Source of the DNA: Geminocystis herdmanii PCC 6308
GTDB lineage: Bacteria; Cyanobacteriota; Cyanobacteriia; Cyanobacteriales; Cyanobacteriaceae
Direction of reading: 5' to 3'
Assembly (NCBI RefSeq): GCF_000332235.1
Contig: NZ_CM001775.1
Span: forward strand, 2,386,230-2,450,229
DNA: 64,000 nucleotides
Below are positions 1 through 8,939 of the stretch, one piece after another. Below the pieces are notes generated by a model. The model made no database searches and was not told the DNA's origin. It saw nothing but the letters and a program-made list of their open reading frames with translations. The stretch's first letter is position 1. Every line of letters starts with the position of its first letter. Made by a program: the position numbers and the translations under genes.

Positions 1-911
1 TCTCTCGTCACCGCCACAGTGGGAGATTCCATACCCGTAGTAGAGGAAGCAATGGGGATATTTTTATTTCTTTGAGGTATCACAGCTACGGTATTAACAT
101 TACTTAGATATAAGTCTTGATACATTTGTTCTGCTGTGATGTAACGTTGACTTAAATCAATTTTGGTGGCTTTTTCTAGTACTGTGCGCAATAATGGGTC
201 TAAATTAGGTGCATAATCTGCCCATTCTAGTTGACCATTTAAAGAGTTACTAGGAAATTCAATGGGGTATTTCCCTGTTAAATTATAGATCATGGTCAAT
301 CCTAAAGCAAACAAGTCGCTACTGTAGATAGTGCGCCCTGTGCTTTGCTCTGGAGGCATAAATCCCCTTGTACCTACGATTACGGAGCTTACCATAGAAC
401 CCGATCCTAAAGCAACTGTTCCCATAGTTTCTTTTACTGCACCAAAATCGATTAAGACGGGTTTATTGTCTCGACTACGAATAATGATATTTTCTGGTTT
501 AATATCTCGATGAATAATTTTTTTGCTATGAATATATTGCAGAGTTTTCAGTAAGGATGACAATATATTAAAACATTGCTTAGAGTCCACAATGCCTAAT
601 TCTGCTAAACTTTTACCTTCTATATATTCTTGTACAAGGTAAAATCGATCGTTATCGACAAAATAAGCGTATAAAGTGGGAATTTCTGTACAATGTTGCC
701 CTAAATCTTCTAATACTTGAGCTTCTTTGCGAAATAAATCTTCAATGACTTCTGCGGATACCCGATGTTGGGAGTTAATTGGTTTGAGGCGTTTAATGAC
801 AATTAACCGTTGAGAAGGCATATGGGTATCTCTAGCTAAAAAAGTTTCGCCGAAGCCTCCTTGAGCTAAAGTATTAACTATTTGATAACGTCCAGCAATT
901 AAAGATTCCAT
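1..911 (-). CDS. Serine/threonine protein kinase, C-terminus outside window
   Basis: This is a Hanks-type protein kinase whose first 303 or so residues are visible; the rest lies beyond the left edge. It would transfer phosphate from ATP to Ser/Thr of target proteins. Visible motifs in order are the glycine loop (LAQGGFGETFLARD, near residue 15), the VIKRLKP lysine, the catalytic loop HRDIKPENI, the DFG motif in DFGAVK, and the activation-segment end GTRGFMPPEQ. After the kinase domain comes a Ser/Thr/Pro-rich stretch typical of the linker before a membrane or sensor region. The start is the ATG before ESLIAGRYQIV, where such kinases normally begin. Substrate and signal cannot be seen. Confidence 0.9.
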   Translation of the reverse strand, partial: MESLIAGRYQIVNTLAQGGFGETFLARDTHMPSQRLIVIKRLKPINSQHRVSAEVIEDLFRKEAQVLEDLGQHCTEIPTLYAYFVDNDRFYLVQEYIEGKSLAELGIVDSKQCFNILSSLLKTLQYIHSKKIIHRDIKPENIIIRSRDNKPVLIDFGAVKETMGTVALGSGSMVSSVIVGTRGFMPPEQSTGRTIYSSDLFALGLTMIYNLTGKYPIEFPSNSLNGQLEWADYAPNLDPLLRTVLEKATKIDLSQRYITAEQMYQDLYLSNVNTVAVIPQRNKNIPIASSTTGMESPTVAVTR

Positions 912-1311
912 TTTAGCAAAAGTTATGATGTTCGATCGATGGTGAATAATAAAATTTTATTGATTACCTATCTTAGCGACTAAGGAGGAATATTGACACT
1001 TTTCGATGATTAATAATAATATCTCTTGAAATAGCCACAGGTTCGATCGAACTTTTTCGATTTGATTATCAGTATAGTTCAATTAATGTAAATTGTCTGA
1101 TGAAACAATTCTTCACAATACCTAATTAAAAAGTTGTGATTGATATTAGGGTGAAACATTGATAAGTTTATTTTAACTCAAGAATATTTTATTTTTATAG
1201 GTTTTCATTGATAAAAGTCTATTCTATTGGTACTATTAATCAATAAAAATCAATAGTAAGTATTGATGAATTTTAATCCTTTGAGAAAAATAACTAATAC
1301 AATGAATCATC
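912..1311. other. Intergenic region between divergent kinase and ndhF genes
   Basis: No gene is seen in this 400-base AT-rich stretch. It must hold the promoters of the leftward kinase and the rightward ndhF-ndhD operon. An inverted pair TCACAA (1113-1118) and TTGTGA (1134-1139) is the only clear symmetry and could be a regulator site or a weak hairpin. CO2-uptake ndh operons are commonly under the LysR-type regulators NdhR/CcmR or CmpR, but no site could be assigned with confidence. Confidence 0.4.
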
Positions 1312-3129
1312 ATGACTTTTTTTAGTGAAACTATATTGTTTATTCCCTGTTATACCTTGATTGGAGGGCTATTTGCCTTACTTTGGTCGCCCGGTATCAT
1401 ACGCAATACTGGATCGCGCCCCGCAGGGTATATTAATATTGTGATGGCATTTTTGGCTTTTCTTCATAGTGTCATTGCTTTGTATCAAATTTGGGAAAAA
1501 CCTGCCCAAGAATTTCGTTTTACATGGTTAGAAGTTGCACAGCTTAATATCTCTTTTGATATACAAATTTCTTCCATGAGTGTGGGTGCGTTGGCTTTGA
1601 TTACGGGCTTAAATGTTTTGTGTCAATTATATGCTGTCGGTTATCTGGAGATGGATTGGGGATGGGCAAGATTTTACGCACTGATGGGATTTTTTGAGGC
1701 GGGAATGTGCGGTTTAGTTTTGTGCAACTCCCTTTTCTTCAGCTATGTCTATTTAGAAATTCTCACTCTTGGTACTTATTTATTAGTGGGTTTCTGGTTT
1801 GCCCAACCTCTAGTTATCTCTGGTGCGAGGGATGCTTTTTGGACAAAACGAGTGGGAGATATTCTATTATTAATGGGGGTAATCGCTATTTATCCTTTTG
1901 CGAAAACATGGAATTATAATTATTTGGCTTTTTGGGCTGAAAATTCTCCTATGGATGATACTATCTCCGTTTTACTTTGTTTAGCTTTAATTTCTGGACC
2001 GATCGCCAAATGTGCGCAAATTCCTTTACAATTATGGTTAGATGAAGCTATGGAAGGTCCTTTACCTGCTTCTATTTTAAGAAATTCGATCGTTGTGTTA
2101 GTCGGTGCTTATGTTTTAATTCAACTGCAACCTGTGTTAGAAATCTCTCCCGTTGTTTCGGAGATTGTGGTAATTATTGGTGCGGTGACAGCTATCTTGG
2201 CTTCTTTGATTTCTATTGCCCAAGTGGACATAAAACGGGTACTATCCTATATTGTTAGTGCCTATATGGGATTAGTGTTTATTGCTATTGGCACAAATCA
2301 TGAGAAAACAGCTTTACTTTTAATGGTTGTTTATGCCGTCGCTATGGCGTTACTTTATATGAGTATTGGCACGGTGATTATTAGTAATATTACTCAAGAT
2401 TTAACTCAAATGGGGGGTTTATGGAAACGTCGCCCTCTTGCGGGTATATCTTTTTTAGTCGGCACTTTTGGATTAGTCGGTTTTCCTCCCCTCGGTGGTT
2501 TTTGGATTTTGCCTCGTCTTGGGGATGATTTACTTTCTTCGCAACCTTGGTTGTTTGTGGTGTTACTCTTGGTTAATGCTTTTACCGCTTTTGCTTTATT
2601 GCGCACTTTTTCCCTTATATTTCTTGGTGAATCTAAACCGATGACAGTTCGATCGCCCGAAGTGTTGTGGGCAATGGTGTTACCAATGATGATTTTAATG
2701 GGGGTAACGTTACATTTACCTTTAGTTTTAGCTCAATTTAAACTGATTAATTTAGATTTAGATTTAGGTATTTATTATACTTTTTCTACCATAATTGGTG
2801 TAGTTTTAGCTCTCATTATTTACGGTAAAAAACAAGCCAATCAAACCATAACAATTATTCCCGAATCTATCCGCAATTTCTTTGCTTATGATTTGTATAT
2901 TCAAGACATTTATAAACTTACTATTGTCGCTATAGTTAATGTTACTGCTAAATTGGCTTATTGGTTCGATCGAACGATCGTCGATGGTGTAGTTAATTTA
3001 GTTGGTTTAAGTACTATTTTTGGCGGACAAGCTCTAAAGTATAGCACCTCTGGGCAATCTCAATTATATATATTTTCTATCCTTTTAGGATTAATATTTG
3101 TAGGGATTATTTTAGGGTTAACTCAATAA
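1312..3129 (+). CDS. ndhF: NAD(P)H-quinone oxidoreductase subunit NdhF, CO2-uptake type (NdhF3/NdhF4)
   Basis: This is a proton-pumping antiporter-like membrane subunit of the cyanobacterial NDH-1 complex. It is 605 residues long, shorter than respiratory NdhF1, and hydrophobic throughout. Features of the NdhF3/F4 branch include an early WSPGIIR segment, MDWGWARFYALM, LEILTLGTYLLVGFWF and the conserved LWLDEAMEGPLPASILRNS block. This branch works with a carbonic-anhydrase-like CupA or CupB protein to convert CO2 to bicarbonate at the thylakoid. ndhD follows after 34 bases, as in known ndhF3-ndhD3 and ndhF4-ndhD4 pairs. No cupA/cupS follows, which favours the constitutive F4/D4 type, but the assignment to 3 or 4 is not certain. 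Confidence 0.9.
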   Translation: MTFFSETILFIPCYTLIGGLFALLWSPGIIRNTGSRPAGYINIVMAFLAFLHSVIALYQIWEKPAQEFRFTWLEVAQLNISFDIQISSMSVGALALITGLNVLCQLYAVGYLEMDWGWARFYALMGFFEAGMCGLVLCNSLFFSYVYLEILTLGTYLLVGFWFAQPLVISGARDAFWTKRVGDILLLMGVIAIYPFAKTWNYNYLAFWAENSPMDDTISVLLCLALISGPIAKCAQIPLQLWLDEAMEGPLPASILRNSIVVLVGAYVLIQLQPVLEISPVVSEIVVIIGAVTAILASLISIAQVDIKRVLSYIVSAYMGLVFIAIGTNHEKTALLLMVVYAVAMALLYMSIGTVIISNITQDLTQMGGLWKRRPLAGISFLVGTFGLVGFPPLGGFWILPRLGDDLLSSQPWLFVVLLLVNAFTAFALLRTFSLIFLGESKPMTVRSPEVLWAMVLPMMILMGVTLHLPLVLAQFKLINLDLDLGIYYTFSTIIGVVLALIIYGKKQANQTITIIPESIRNFFAYDLYIQDIYKLTIVAIVNVTAKLAYWFDRTIVDGVVNLVGLSTIFGGQALKYSTSGQSQLYIFSILLGLIFVGIILGLTQ

Positions 3130-3163
3130 CTTATTTATTTAAAATTAATTGCAGTAATAAAAA

Positions 3164-4615
3164 ATGCTTAATCTACTTTTAATTATACCGATCATTGGAG
3201 CAATCATTATTGGAATTATTCCTAATAAAAAAGAAAGTAATTTGAGTAAAAATATCGCTTTTACTTTTAGTTTAATTACCTTTATCATTAGCTTGATGAT
3301 TGGCTTAAATTTTGATTATCAAATCACTGGTTTACAATCTCAATTATCTTTAGAATGGTTGCCTTTTATTGGGCTAAATTATACAGTAGGAATTGATGGT
3401 TTATCTTTACCTTTAATTATTCTTAATTGTCTCATTGTCACCCTTAGTTTTTATAATGGTGAAGTTGACAGTAAAAAACTTACGAAACCAAAACTATATT
3501 GCATTTTAATTCTACTTTTAACGGCTTGTGTTAATGGTGCTTTAATCGCTCAAAATTTACTTTTATTCTTCATCTTATATGAAATTAAACTTGTACCCAC
3601 TTATTTATTAATTTCTATTTGGGGAAGAGATAAAAGTGGTTATGCAGGAATCAAATATTTACTTTATACTGCTTTTTCGAGTATTTTTGTTTTAACAGCT
3701 TTTCTTGGTTTAAATTTCTTGATGGAAGGTAATACTTTTGATATAGCCCAAATCAATACAGAAGTTTTACCCTATGGTAAACAAATTTTACTATTATTAA
3801 TGGTCGTCATCGGATTTGCCATTAAAATCCCTATTTTTCCTTTACATACATGGTTGCCAGATGCTTACACCGAATCATCTACTCCCGTTTCCATGTTATT
3901 AGGAGGTATTGTGTCGAAACTTGGCACTTATGGCTTAATTCGTTTTGGTTTACAGCTATTTCCTGAAGTTTGGGGTGATGTAGCACCTTATTTAGCAATT
4001 TTAGCGGTAATCAGTGCTATTTACGGCTCATTAGTGGCTATTTCTCAGACTGATATTAAAAAGATGATAGCTTATGCTTCCCTTGCCCATATTAATTTTG
4101 TGGTGTTGGCAACGGCGGCGGGTACGAGTTTGAGCATAACTGGTGCAATTTGTCAAATGTTTGCTCATGGTTTAATTGTAGCTTTATTGTTTAATCTTGT
4201 GGGTATTGTTGAAGAAAAAACTGGCACAAGGGAGTTATCTGAGTTACATGGGTTAATGAATCCCTATCGTGGTTTACCCTTTGTTGGTGGTTTGATGATT
4301 GTGGCGGTGATGGCGAGTGCCGGAATACCCGGTATGGTAGGATTTATCGGTGAGTTTCTTTCTTTTCAAGGAAGTTTTAGCGTTTATCCCATTTATACTC
4401 TAATTTGCTTAATTGCAACGGGTTTAACTTCTGTTTACTTTGTTATTCTTCTTAATCGTGTCTTTTTTGGCAGAATGGAGAATCAAAGGGGATATTTACC
4501 CAAAGTAGCTAATTATGAGCGGATTCCTGTGGTTATCTTCGCTATTTTAATTATTTTCTTTGGTTTACAACCTTCTTTTTTAACTAATCTTGCTGTAGTA
4601 ATTCGATCGATCTAA
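3164..4615 (+). CDS. ndhD: NAD(P)H-quinone oxidoreductase subunit 4 (NdhD, CO2-uptake type)
   Basis: This is the second antiporter-like membrane subunit of the specialised NDH-1 complex, 483 residues with about 14 membrane segments. Signature stretches are YEIKLVPTYLLISIWG (about residue 140), the IPIFPLHTWLPDAYTESSTPVSMLL block (about residue 225), and SQTDIKKMIAYASLAHINF with the conserved lysines of the proton channel. It is probably cotranscribed with ndhF. The closest functional guess is NdhD4 (or NdhD3) of the NDH-1 CO2-uptake system. The next gene downstream is a PepSY protein and not cupA, so any CupA/CupB partner must be encoded elsewhere. Confidence 0.9.
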   Translation: MLNLLLIIPIIGAIIIGIIPNKKESNLSKNIAFTFSLITFIISLMIGLNFDYQITGLQSQLSLEWLPFIGLNYTVGIDGLSLPLIILNCLIVTLSFYNGEVDSKKLTKPKLYCILILLLTACVNGALIAQNLLLFFILYEIKLVPTYLLISIWGRDKSGYAGIKYLLYTAFSSIFVLTAFLGLNFLMEGNTFDIAQINTEVLPYGKQILLLLMVVIGFAIKIPIFPLHTWLPDAYTESSTPVSMLLGGIVSKLGTYGLIRFGLQLFPEVWGDVAPYLAILAVISAIYGSLVAISQTDIKKMIAYASLAHINFVVLATAAGTSLSITGAICQMFAHGLIVALLFNLVGIVEEKTGTRELSELHGLMNPYRGLPFVGGLMIVAVMASAGIPGMVGFIGEFLSFQGSFSVYPIYTLICLIATGLTSVYFVILLNRVFFGRMENQRGYLPKVANYERIPVVIFAILIIFFGLQPSFLTNLAVVIRSI

Positions 4616-4863
4616 AATTCTTGGGTTTTGGCATTGGGGTATTAGGGTGTTGGGGTATTGCGGGATTTGGAATTATCACAAAATAAAGAATTACTCTTGC
4701 AACTTTATTTTTCGATGATTTTTTTGAACAATTCAGATAGTTAAAAACTTAAAATACTTACCGCATCCTCTTTTTCGTTGTTATATCGAACGGAGGTAGT
4801 TTATAAGGAACTAAAATCTTGATTAATACGTCATAAAGAAAAAATTAATCACGATCGAAAATC

Positions 4864-5145
4864 ATGAAAAAAACAATCCTTGCCTTATGCTTATTAACAG
4901 GAATTTCTATCACACCGTCGGCTTTTGCTGATGATAAACCTCCCCGCAATGCCAAACCCCTTTCGGAAATTATTAGAAATGTGGAAAGTAGAGGTTATTC
5001 TCCCATTGTCGATGTGGATTTTGACGATGATGATGGTTGGGAAATCAAAGCCTATCAGAATAATGAAAAACGAAAATTAAAAGTTAACCCCGTTTCTGGT
5101 GAAATTATTTCCGATCGAAAATATTCCGATCGAAAAGATGATTAA
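4864..5145 (+). CDS. Secreted PepSY-domain protein
   Basis: A 93-residue protein with a clear Sec signal peptide (residues 1-22, ending SAFA). The mature part matches a single PepSY-like domain: LSEIIRNVESRGY helix, then DVDFDDDDGWEIKAY strands, a lysine-rich turn and LKVNPVSGEIISD. PepSY domains are thought to act as periplasmic inhibitors or metal/ligand binding modules; the role here is unknown. Its last 41 bases overlap the 3' end of the convergent rdgB gene, so the two transcripts would be antisense at their ends. The C-terminus contains two CGATCG palindromes. Confidence 0.75.
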   Translation: MKKTILALCLLTGISITPSAFADDKPPRNAKPLSEIIRNVESRGYSPIVDVDFDDDDGWEIKAYQNNEKRKLKVNPVSGEIISDRKYSDRKDD

Positions 5146-5704
5146 TCAGAGGTATTAAGTTAGCAAAGGCTTTTCCCCTGTGGCTAACTTTTTGTTTCAA
5201 GTCGGGGGGCATTTCGGCAAAAGTTTGCTTAAATTCGGGTACAAAAAAAATCGGGTCATAACCAAAACCACTTTCTCCTCTGACTTGGGTTAAAATTTCT
5301 CCCTCACAAATTCCCTCGGTTTGAATCACTACTTCCCCTTCGGGATTGGCAATGGCGATCGCGCAGACAAATTGAGCTTGACGATTTGTATTGTTTTTTA
5401 ACTCGGTTAGTAATCGGTTAATTCGATCGAAATCTGTCTTACCATACCTAGCGGAATAAATGCCGGGTTGTCCATTTAAAGCATTTACCATTAAACCAGA
5501 ATCATCGGCGATCGACCATTGTTTTAAGGTAGTAGCGATATAAGAAGCCTTAAGAATCGCATTTTCCATAAAAGTTTTACCCGTTTCTTCTATGTCTAAT
5601 TCTGGAGGTTTTAAGGCTAATTCAAAATCAAAATCCCTTAAAAGTCCTCCCATTTCCCTAATTTTTCCAGCATTACTACTAGCAATAACTAATTTTTTAA
5701 ACAT
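5105..5704 (-). CDS. rdgB: Non-canonical purine NTP pyrophosphatase (RdgB/HAM1)
   Basis: This enzyme hydrolyses XTP, dITP and ITP to the monophosphates and so keeps deaminated purines out of nucleic acids. At 199 residues it has the usual family length. Family signatures are the N-terminal VIASSNAGKIREM, the DIEETGKTFMENAILKA motif, SIADDSGLMVNALNGQPGIYSARYG, and GFGYDPIFFVPEF followed by the C-terminal SHRGKAFANL. The gene lies downstream of the NYN-domain gene on the same strand, separated by a seven-copy heptamer repeat. It overlaps the convergent PepSY gene at the 3' end. Confidence 0.93.
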   Translation of the reverse strand: MFKKLVIASSNAGKIREMGGLLRDFDFELALKPPELDIEETGKTFMENAILKASYIATTLKQWSIADDSGLMVNALNGQPGIYSARYGKTDFDRINRLLTELKNNTNRQAQFVCAIAIANPEGEVVIQTEGICEGEILTQVRGESGFGYDPIFFVPEFKQTFAEMPPDLKQKVSHRGKAFANLIPLINHLFDRNIFDRK

Positions 5705-5726
5705 TTATTTCTCAAACTAAATTAAT

Positions 5727-5775
5727 AATTCTTAATTCTTAATTCTTAATTCTTAATTCTTAATTCTTAATTCTT
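5727..5775. repeat. Tandem heptamer repeat (AATTCTT), 7 copies
   Basis: Seven exact copies of AATTCTT fill most of the gap between the NYN gene and rdgB. The array begins on the last base next to the NYN stop codon. The same unit recurs at 8004-8113, 16232-16330 (as AATTAAG), 26155-26240 and, in shorter form, near 33240 and 34395. Confidence 0.95.
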
Positions 5776-6539
5776 TAGTAGTCTCGTTTTTCGATACAAC
5801 CTTTAATTTCATTTAAGTCAATATATCGATCGGTAGCATTTCGCAATTCTCTAGCAATCATACCATCAGTTGAGACGACGGTAATATGAGTATTTTTTGA
5901 TCTTAGCAGTTCGATCGCCCTTTCAAAATCCCCGTCACCGCTAAATAACACCACTCGATCGTACTGATCTACAGTGTTAAACATATCTACCACGATTTCA
6001 ATATCTAAATTAGCTTTTTGAGAAAAACGACCCGAACTATCATCGTAATATTCTTTAAGAATTTTAGTGCGTACAGTGTAACCTAAACTAATTAAAGCAT
6101 CTCTAAAACCTCTTTGATCTTGAGAATCTTTTAAACCAGTGTACCAAAAAGCATTAATTAACATAAATCCTGATTCCTCAGAAAAATAATCAATTACCTT
6201 ACGGGGATCAAAAAACCAACCATTTTTTTGTTGAGCATAAAACATATTATTACCATCAACAAAAATAGAAATTCGATCTCTTAATCGGTGATTATTAGGG
6301 TGATAATGATGGTTATTATTATGATTATTTATTTCTGTAGTTGAATTAATAATAGTAGTAGAATTAAGTTGATATTCTGGATTATATTCAGGGCGTGGAA
6401 TTAATTGAGGTTTAGGATTTGTGCCATTATTTTCATTATTTTGTCCCGAATAATTTTCTTTGTTATTTAGTTCTGGAGGTCGTTCTAAATAGCTTTTTGC
6501 TAGGCTTAAATTGCCATTATTAAAATCAAAGTTTTGCAT
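5775..6539 (-). CDS. NYN (LabA/DUF88-type) domain protein
   Basis: The first 90 residues are low-complexity and rich in Asn, Pro and His, with an NNHNNNHHYHPNNH-like run, and are probably disordered. Residues from about 90 to 245 form a NYN domain of the PIN-like nuclease fold: IFVDGNNMFYAQ, then DIEIVVDMFNTVDQYDRVVLFSGDGDF with the conserved acidic residues, and ITVVSTDGMIARELRNATDRYIDL. The best-known cyanobacterial relative is LabA of Synechococcus, which affects circadian output. Orthology to LabA is not shown, so no symbol is given. The TAA stop is directly followed by the AATTCTT repeat array. Confidence 0.85.
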   Translation of the reverse strand: MQNFDFNNGNLSLAKSYLERPPELNNKENYSGQNNENNGTNPKPQLIPRPEYNPEYQLNSTTIINSTTEINNHNNNHHYHPNNHRLRDRISIFVDGNNMFYAQQKNGWFFDPRKVIDYFSEESGFMLINAFWYTGLKDSQDQRGFRDALISLGYTVRTKILKEYYDDSSGRFSQKANLDIEIVVDMFNTVDQYDRVVLFSGDGDFERAIELLRSKNTHITVVSTDGMIARELRNATDRYIDLNEIKGCIEKRDY

Positions 6540-6961
6540 ATAAATAACATTAATTTAATAGGTAAAAATATAAAAATAAGATGAGTTTTTAAAGAAATAT
6601 AGCTAGAATTATATTTTAGACTAAAATACTTAATTTTAAGTGAATTTTAATCTAAATAAAAATAGTAATATTTAATGAAAATAAATTAATAAAGATAGTA
6701 ACAAAATATACTTTTTAAAACTTAGCAAATACCAAATTAAAAAGGGTTGTGGCAATTTTAATCTCCTATAACCTTTTTGATTAAATTAGGCTATAAATCG
6801 GAGATTACCAAAGATTAACGATAAGAAAATTGTGAAGATAAGACAGGAAGAAAGAATTTTAAAATGGATAAAAACCATAATTAAATTGAGTAAACATTTT
6901 TCTATAATAAATTTGATTAATGTTTAAATTAATTCTTTCTACTATCTTCTATCTCCTAATT
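6540..6961. other. Intergenic region with one weak stem-loop
   Basis: No gene is seen in these 422 bases, which are about four-fifths A+T. A stem can form between AAAAAGGGTT (6739-6748) and AACCTTTTTG (6770-6779) around a 21-base loop with one bulged G. It could be a terminator in either direction or part of a small RNA. The NYN gene's promoter must lie in the left part. Confidence 0.4.
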
Positions 6962-7798
6962 TTATTTAAAATTTTCTGGGTAGGAACACCAATCGCTCCA
7001 AGCACCTACATATAACTTACACTGATTTACACCGATCGATCTTAAAGCAAGTATATCGACACAAGCAGTTACTCCAGAGCCACAATAAACAATAATTTCC
7101 TGATAGTTTTTATAGCTTTGCCAAATCTGAGTTAATTCTTCTCTGGGCTTGAGTTTACCCTGCTCAGTAGTCATGTCTTGCCAAAAAACATTTTTAGCAG
7201 TGGGGATACTACCAGCAATGGGATCAATGGGTTCAACTTTGCCTAGATAACGATCGAGCGATCGAGCATCAACAATCACACAATCCGAAGATGATTGACA
7301 TTGACGCACATAATCTATATCCACAACCCAATCTAATCGAGGTTGAGGAACAAAAGAACCATAGGCGACAGATTTAGGAATTTCAGAAGTGACAGGATAG
7401 TTTAAATTACTCCATTCCTGCCAACCGCCATCAAGGAGAAAAACTCGATCGTGACCGAGATATTGTAGTAACCACCATAAACGGGAGGCAAAAGCAAAAC
7501 GAGAATCATCATAAGCCACGATCGTAGTTTCATTGTGAATAATGCCCATTTGGGCAAATTTATCCCCTAAAACATGGGTATCGGGTAAAGGATGTCTTCC
7601 TCCGTGAAGTTGAACAGGACTCGCAAGGTCTTGATTTAAGTGTAAATAGTAAGAATTAGTAATATGGCTATTAGTATATTGCTGATAACCCCATTCGGGA
7701 TCAGATAGACGAAAACGACAATCAATAATTATGACATTAGGATTATCGAGATTCTCTTTGAGCCATTGTGCTGAGACGATCGTCTGAGTTTGACCCAT
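6962..7798 (-). CDS. sseA: Thiosulfate/3-mercaptopyruvate sulfurtransferase (two rhodanese domains)
   Basis: A 278-residue tandem rhodanese. The inactive N-terminal domain carries IIIDCRFRLSDPEWG and AYDDSRFAFASRLWWLLQYLG. The C-terminal domain carries IVDARSLDRYLG and the active-site loop IIVYCGSGVTACVD, whose cysteine takes the sulfane sulfur. The CGSGVTA loop fits 3-mercaptopyruvate/thiosulfate sulfurtransferases better than single-domain rhodaneses. It would act in the cytoplasm in sulfur transfer or cyanide detoxification; the true donor is not known. It stands alone, transcribed away from clpP. Confidence 0.88.
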   Translation of the reverse strand: MGQTQTIVSAQWLKENLDNPNVIIIDCRFRLSDPEWGYQQYTNSHITNSYYLHLNQDLASPVQLHGGRHPLPDTHVLGDKFAQMGIIHNETTIVAYDDSRFAFASRLWWLLQYLGHDRVFLLDGGWQEWSNLNYPVTSEIPKSVAYGSFVPQPRLDWVVDIDYVRQCQSSSDCVIVDARSLDRYLGKVEPIDPIAGSIPTAKNVFWQDMTTEQGKLKPREELTQIWQSYKNYQEIIVYCGSGVTACVDILALRSIGVNQCKLYVGAWSDWCSYPENFK

Positions 7799-7940
7799 TG
7801 TTTGTAATAAAAGTTAAATAAAAATTAAATATAGAATAAATAAAAATATTAGTTACCAGTTTAACCTTAGATTCTCAGGAATACATATATTACTGAATAT
7901 TTTTAATAACAATACAGAGGGAAGAGGGGAAGACAAGATG

Positions 7941-7984
7941 ACAGGTGGACAGGTGGACAGGTGGACAGGTGGACAGGTGGACAG
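7941..7984. repeat. Tandem octamer repeat (ACAGGTGG), 5.5 copies
   Basis: Five and a half perfect copies of ACAGGTGG. The reverse complement of the same unit, CACCTGTC, forms a seven-copy array at 16351-16406, so the two loci share a repeat in opposite orientation 8 kb apart. Confidence 0.95.
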
Positions 7985-8003
7985 TTTTAAATTCTCAATT
8001 TTT

Positions 8004-8113
8004 AATTCTTAATTCTTAATTCTTAATTCTTAATTCTTAATTCTTAATTCTTAATTCTTAATTCTTAATTCTTAATTCTTAATTCTTAATTCTCAATTCT
8101 CAATTCTCAATTC
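8004..8113. repeat. Tandem heptamer repeat (AATTCTT, then AATTCTC)
   Basis: About twelve copies of AATTCTT (8004-8090) pass into about three copies of the AATTCTC variant. This is the longest array of this unit in the window. It lies 70 bases upstream of clpP, where length change could alter promoter spacing. Confidence 0.95.
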
Positions 8114-8180
8114 CTACGCTGTGCTATACTTTAAACTAAGATTTATTTAAAAAAGTATAAATACCAAAATCGGATTTATA

Positions 8181-8915
8181 ATGACTGCTAAAAAAGCTAT
8201 GCTAGAATCGCAAATGTCTTCTATGGAAATCAATAATAGTTATCTATCTCACCTATCTTCTATTCGACGAGAAAATATTATTAATGCTGTGCCGATGGTA
8301 GTAGAGTCGTCAGGTACGGGAGAAAAAGTTTTTGATGTTTATTCTCGGTTACTCAGAGAAAGAATTATTTTTTTAGGTACAGCTATCGATGACATGTTAG
8401 CAGATTCGATCGTAGCTCAATTACTATACCTAGAAGCAGAAGACCCACACAAAGATATTTATATCTATATCAACTCTCCCGGTGGTTCGGTTTATGCAGG
8501 ATTGGCTATTTATGACACCATGCAACACATTCAACCCGATGTATCCACTATTTGTTATGGTATTGCCGCTAGTATGGGGGCTTTTCTTTTGTCTGGGGGG
8601 GCAAAAGGTAAACGCATGGGACTGCCTAACTCCCGTATCATGATACACCAACCCCTAGGAGGAGCTCAAGGTCAAGCCACCGAAATTGACATTCAAGCTA
8701 AAGAAATCCTTTATATTAAACAAAAATTAAATCAGCTTCTTTCAGATCATACAGGACAACCCTTCGATCGAATCAGTGAAGATACAGAAAGAGATTTTTA
8801 TATGTCTTCCACCGAAGCCCAAGAATATGGACTAATTGATCAAGTAATTATTCGAGATGGCATCAGTCTTCCCCTCAGTCGTAAATCGATCGATGTCAGC
8901 GAACTTTTCTCCTAA
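8181..8915 (+). CDS. clpP: ATP-dependent Clp protease proteolytic subunit
   Basis: The serine peptidase subunit that stacks in heptameric rings and degrades substrates unfolded by Clp ATPases. The catalytic serine lies in [11 protein letters not shown], the histidine in [13 protein letters not shown], and the aspartate follows in the C-terminal third. At 244 residues it has about 40 extra N-terminal residues; internal Met codons at residues 7, 12 and 15 are alternative starts. clpX follows after 24 bases. That pairing matches the clpP2-clpX operon of other cyanobacteria, so this is probably ClpP2 as the partner of ClpX. Confidence 0.93.
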   Translation: MTAKKAMLESQMSSMEINNSYLSHLSSIRRENIINAVPMVVESSGTGEKVFDVYSRLLRERIIFLGTAIDDMLADSIVAQLLYLEAEDPHKDIYIYINSPGGSVYAGLAIYDTMQHIQPDVSTICYGIAASMGAFLLSGGAKGKRMGLPNSRIMIHQPLGGAQGQATEIDIQAKEILYIKQKLNQLLSDHTGQPFDRISEDTERDFYMSSTEAQEYGLIDQVIIRDGISLPLSRKSIDVSELFS

Positions 8916-8939
8916 TCACCCTATTATCCCATCAATAAC

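Larger units (their letters stand above)
7799..8180. other. Intergenic region upstream of clpP, filled by tandem repeats
   Basis: The divergent gap between sseA and clpP is 382 bases. More than 170 of these are two tandem repeat arrays, listed separately. What remains next to clpP (8114-8180) holds a TATACT hexamer at 8125-8130 that could be the -10 box of a clpP promoter; no good -35 box is seen at the usual distance. No obvious ribosome binding site precedes the clpP ATG. Confidence 0.4.

Noticed and set aside
331-513. 60-codon rightward frame
   Set aside because: It lies wholly inside the kinase gene on the other strand, opposite its catalytic core.
1081-1140. CRP-type site (TGTGA-N6-TCACA) before ndhF
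   Set aside because: The half sites are in the wrong orientation and too far apart.
7941-8113. CRISPR array upstream of clpP
   Set aside because: The repeats are 7 and 8 bases with no spacers; it is simple tandem DNA.
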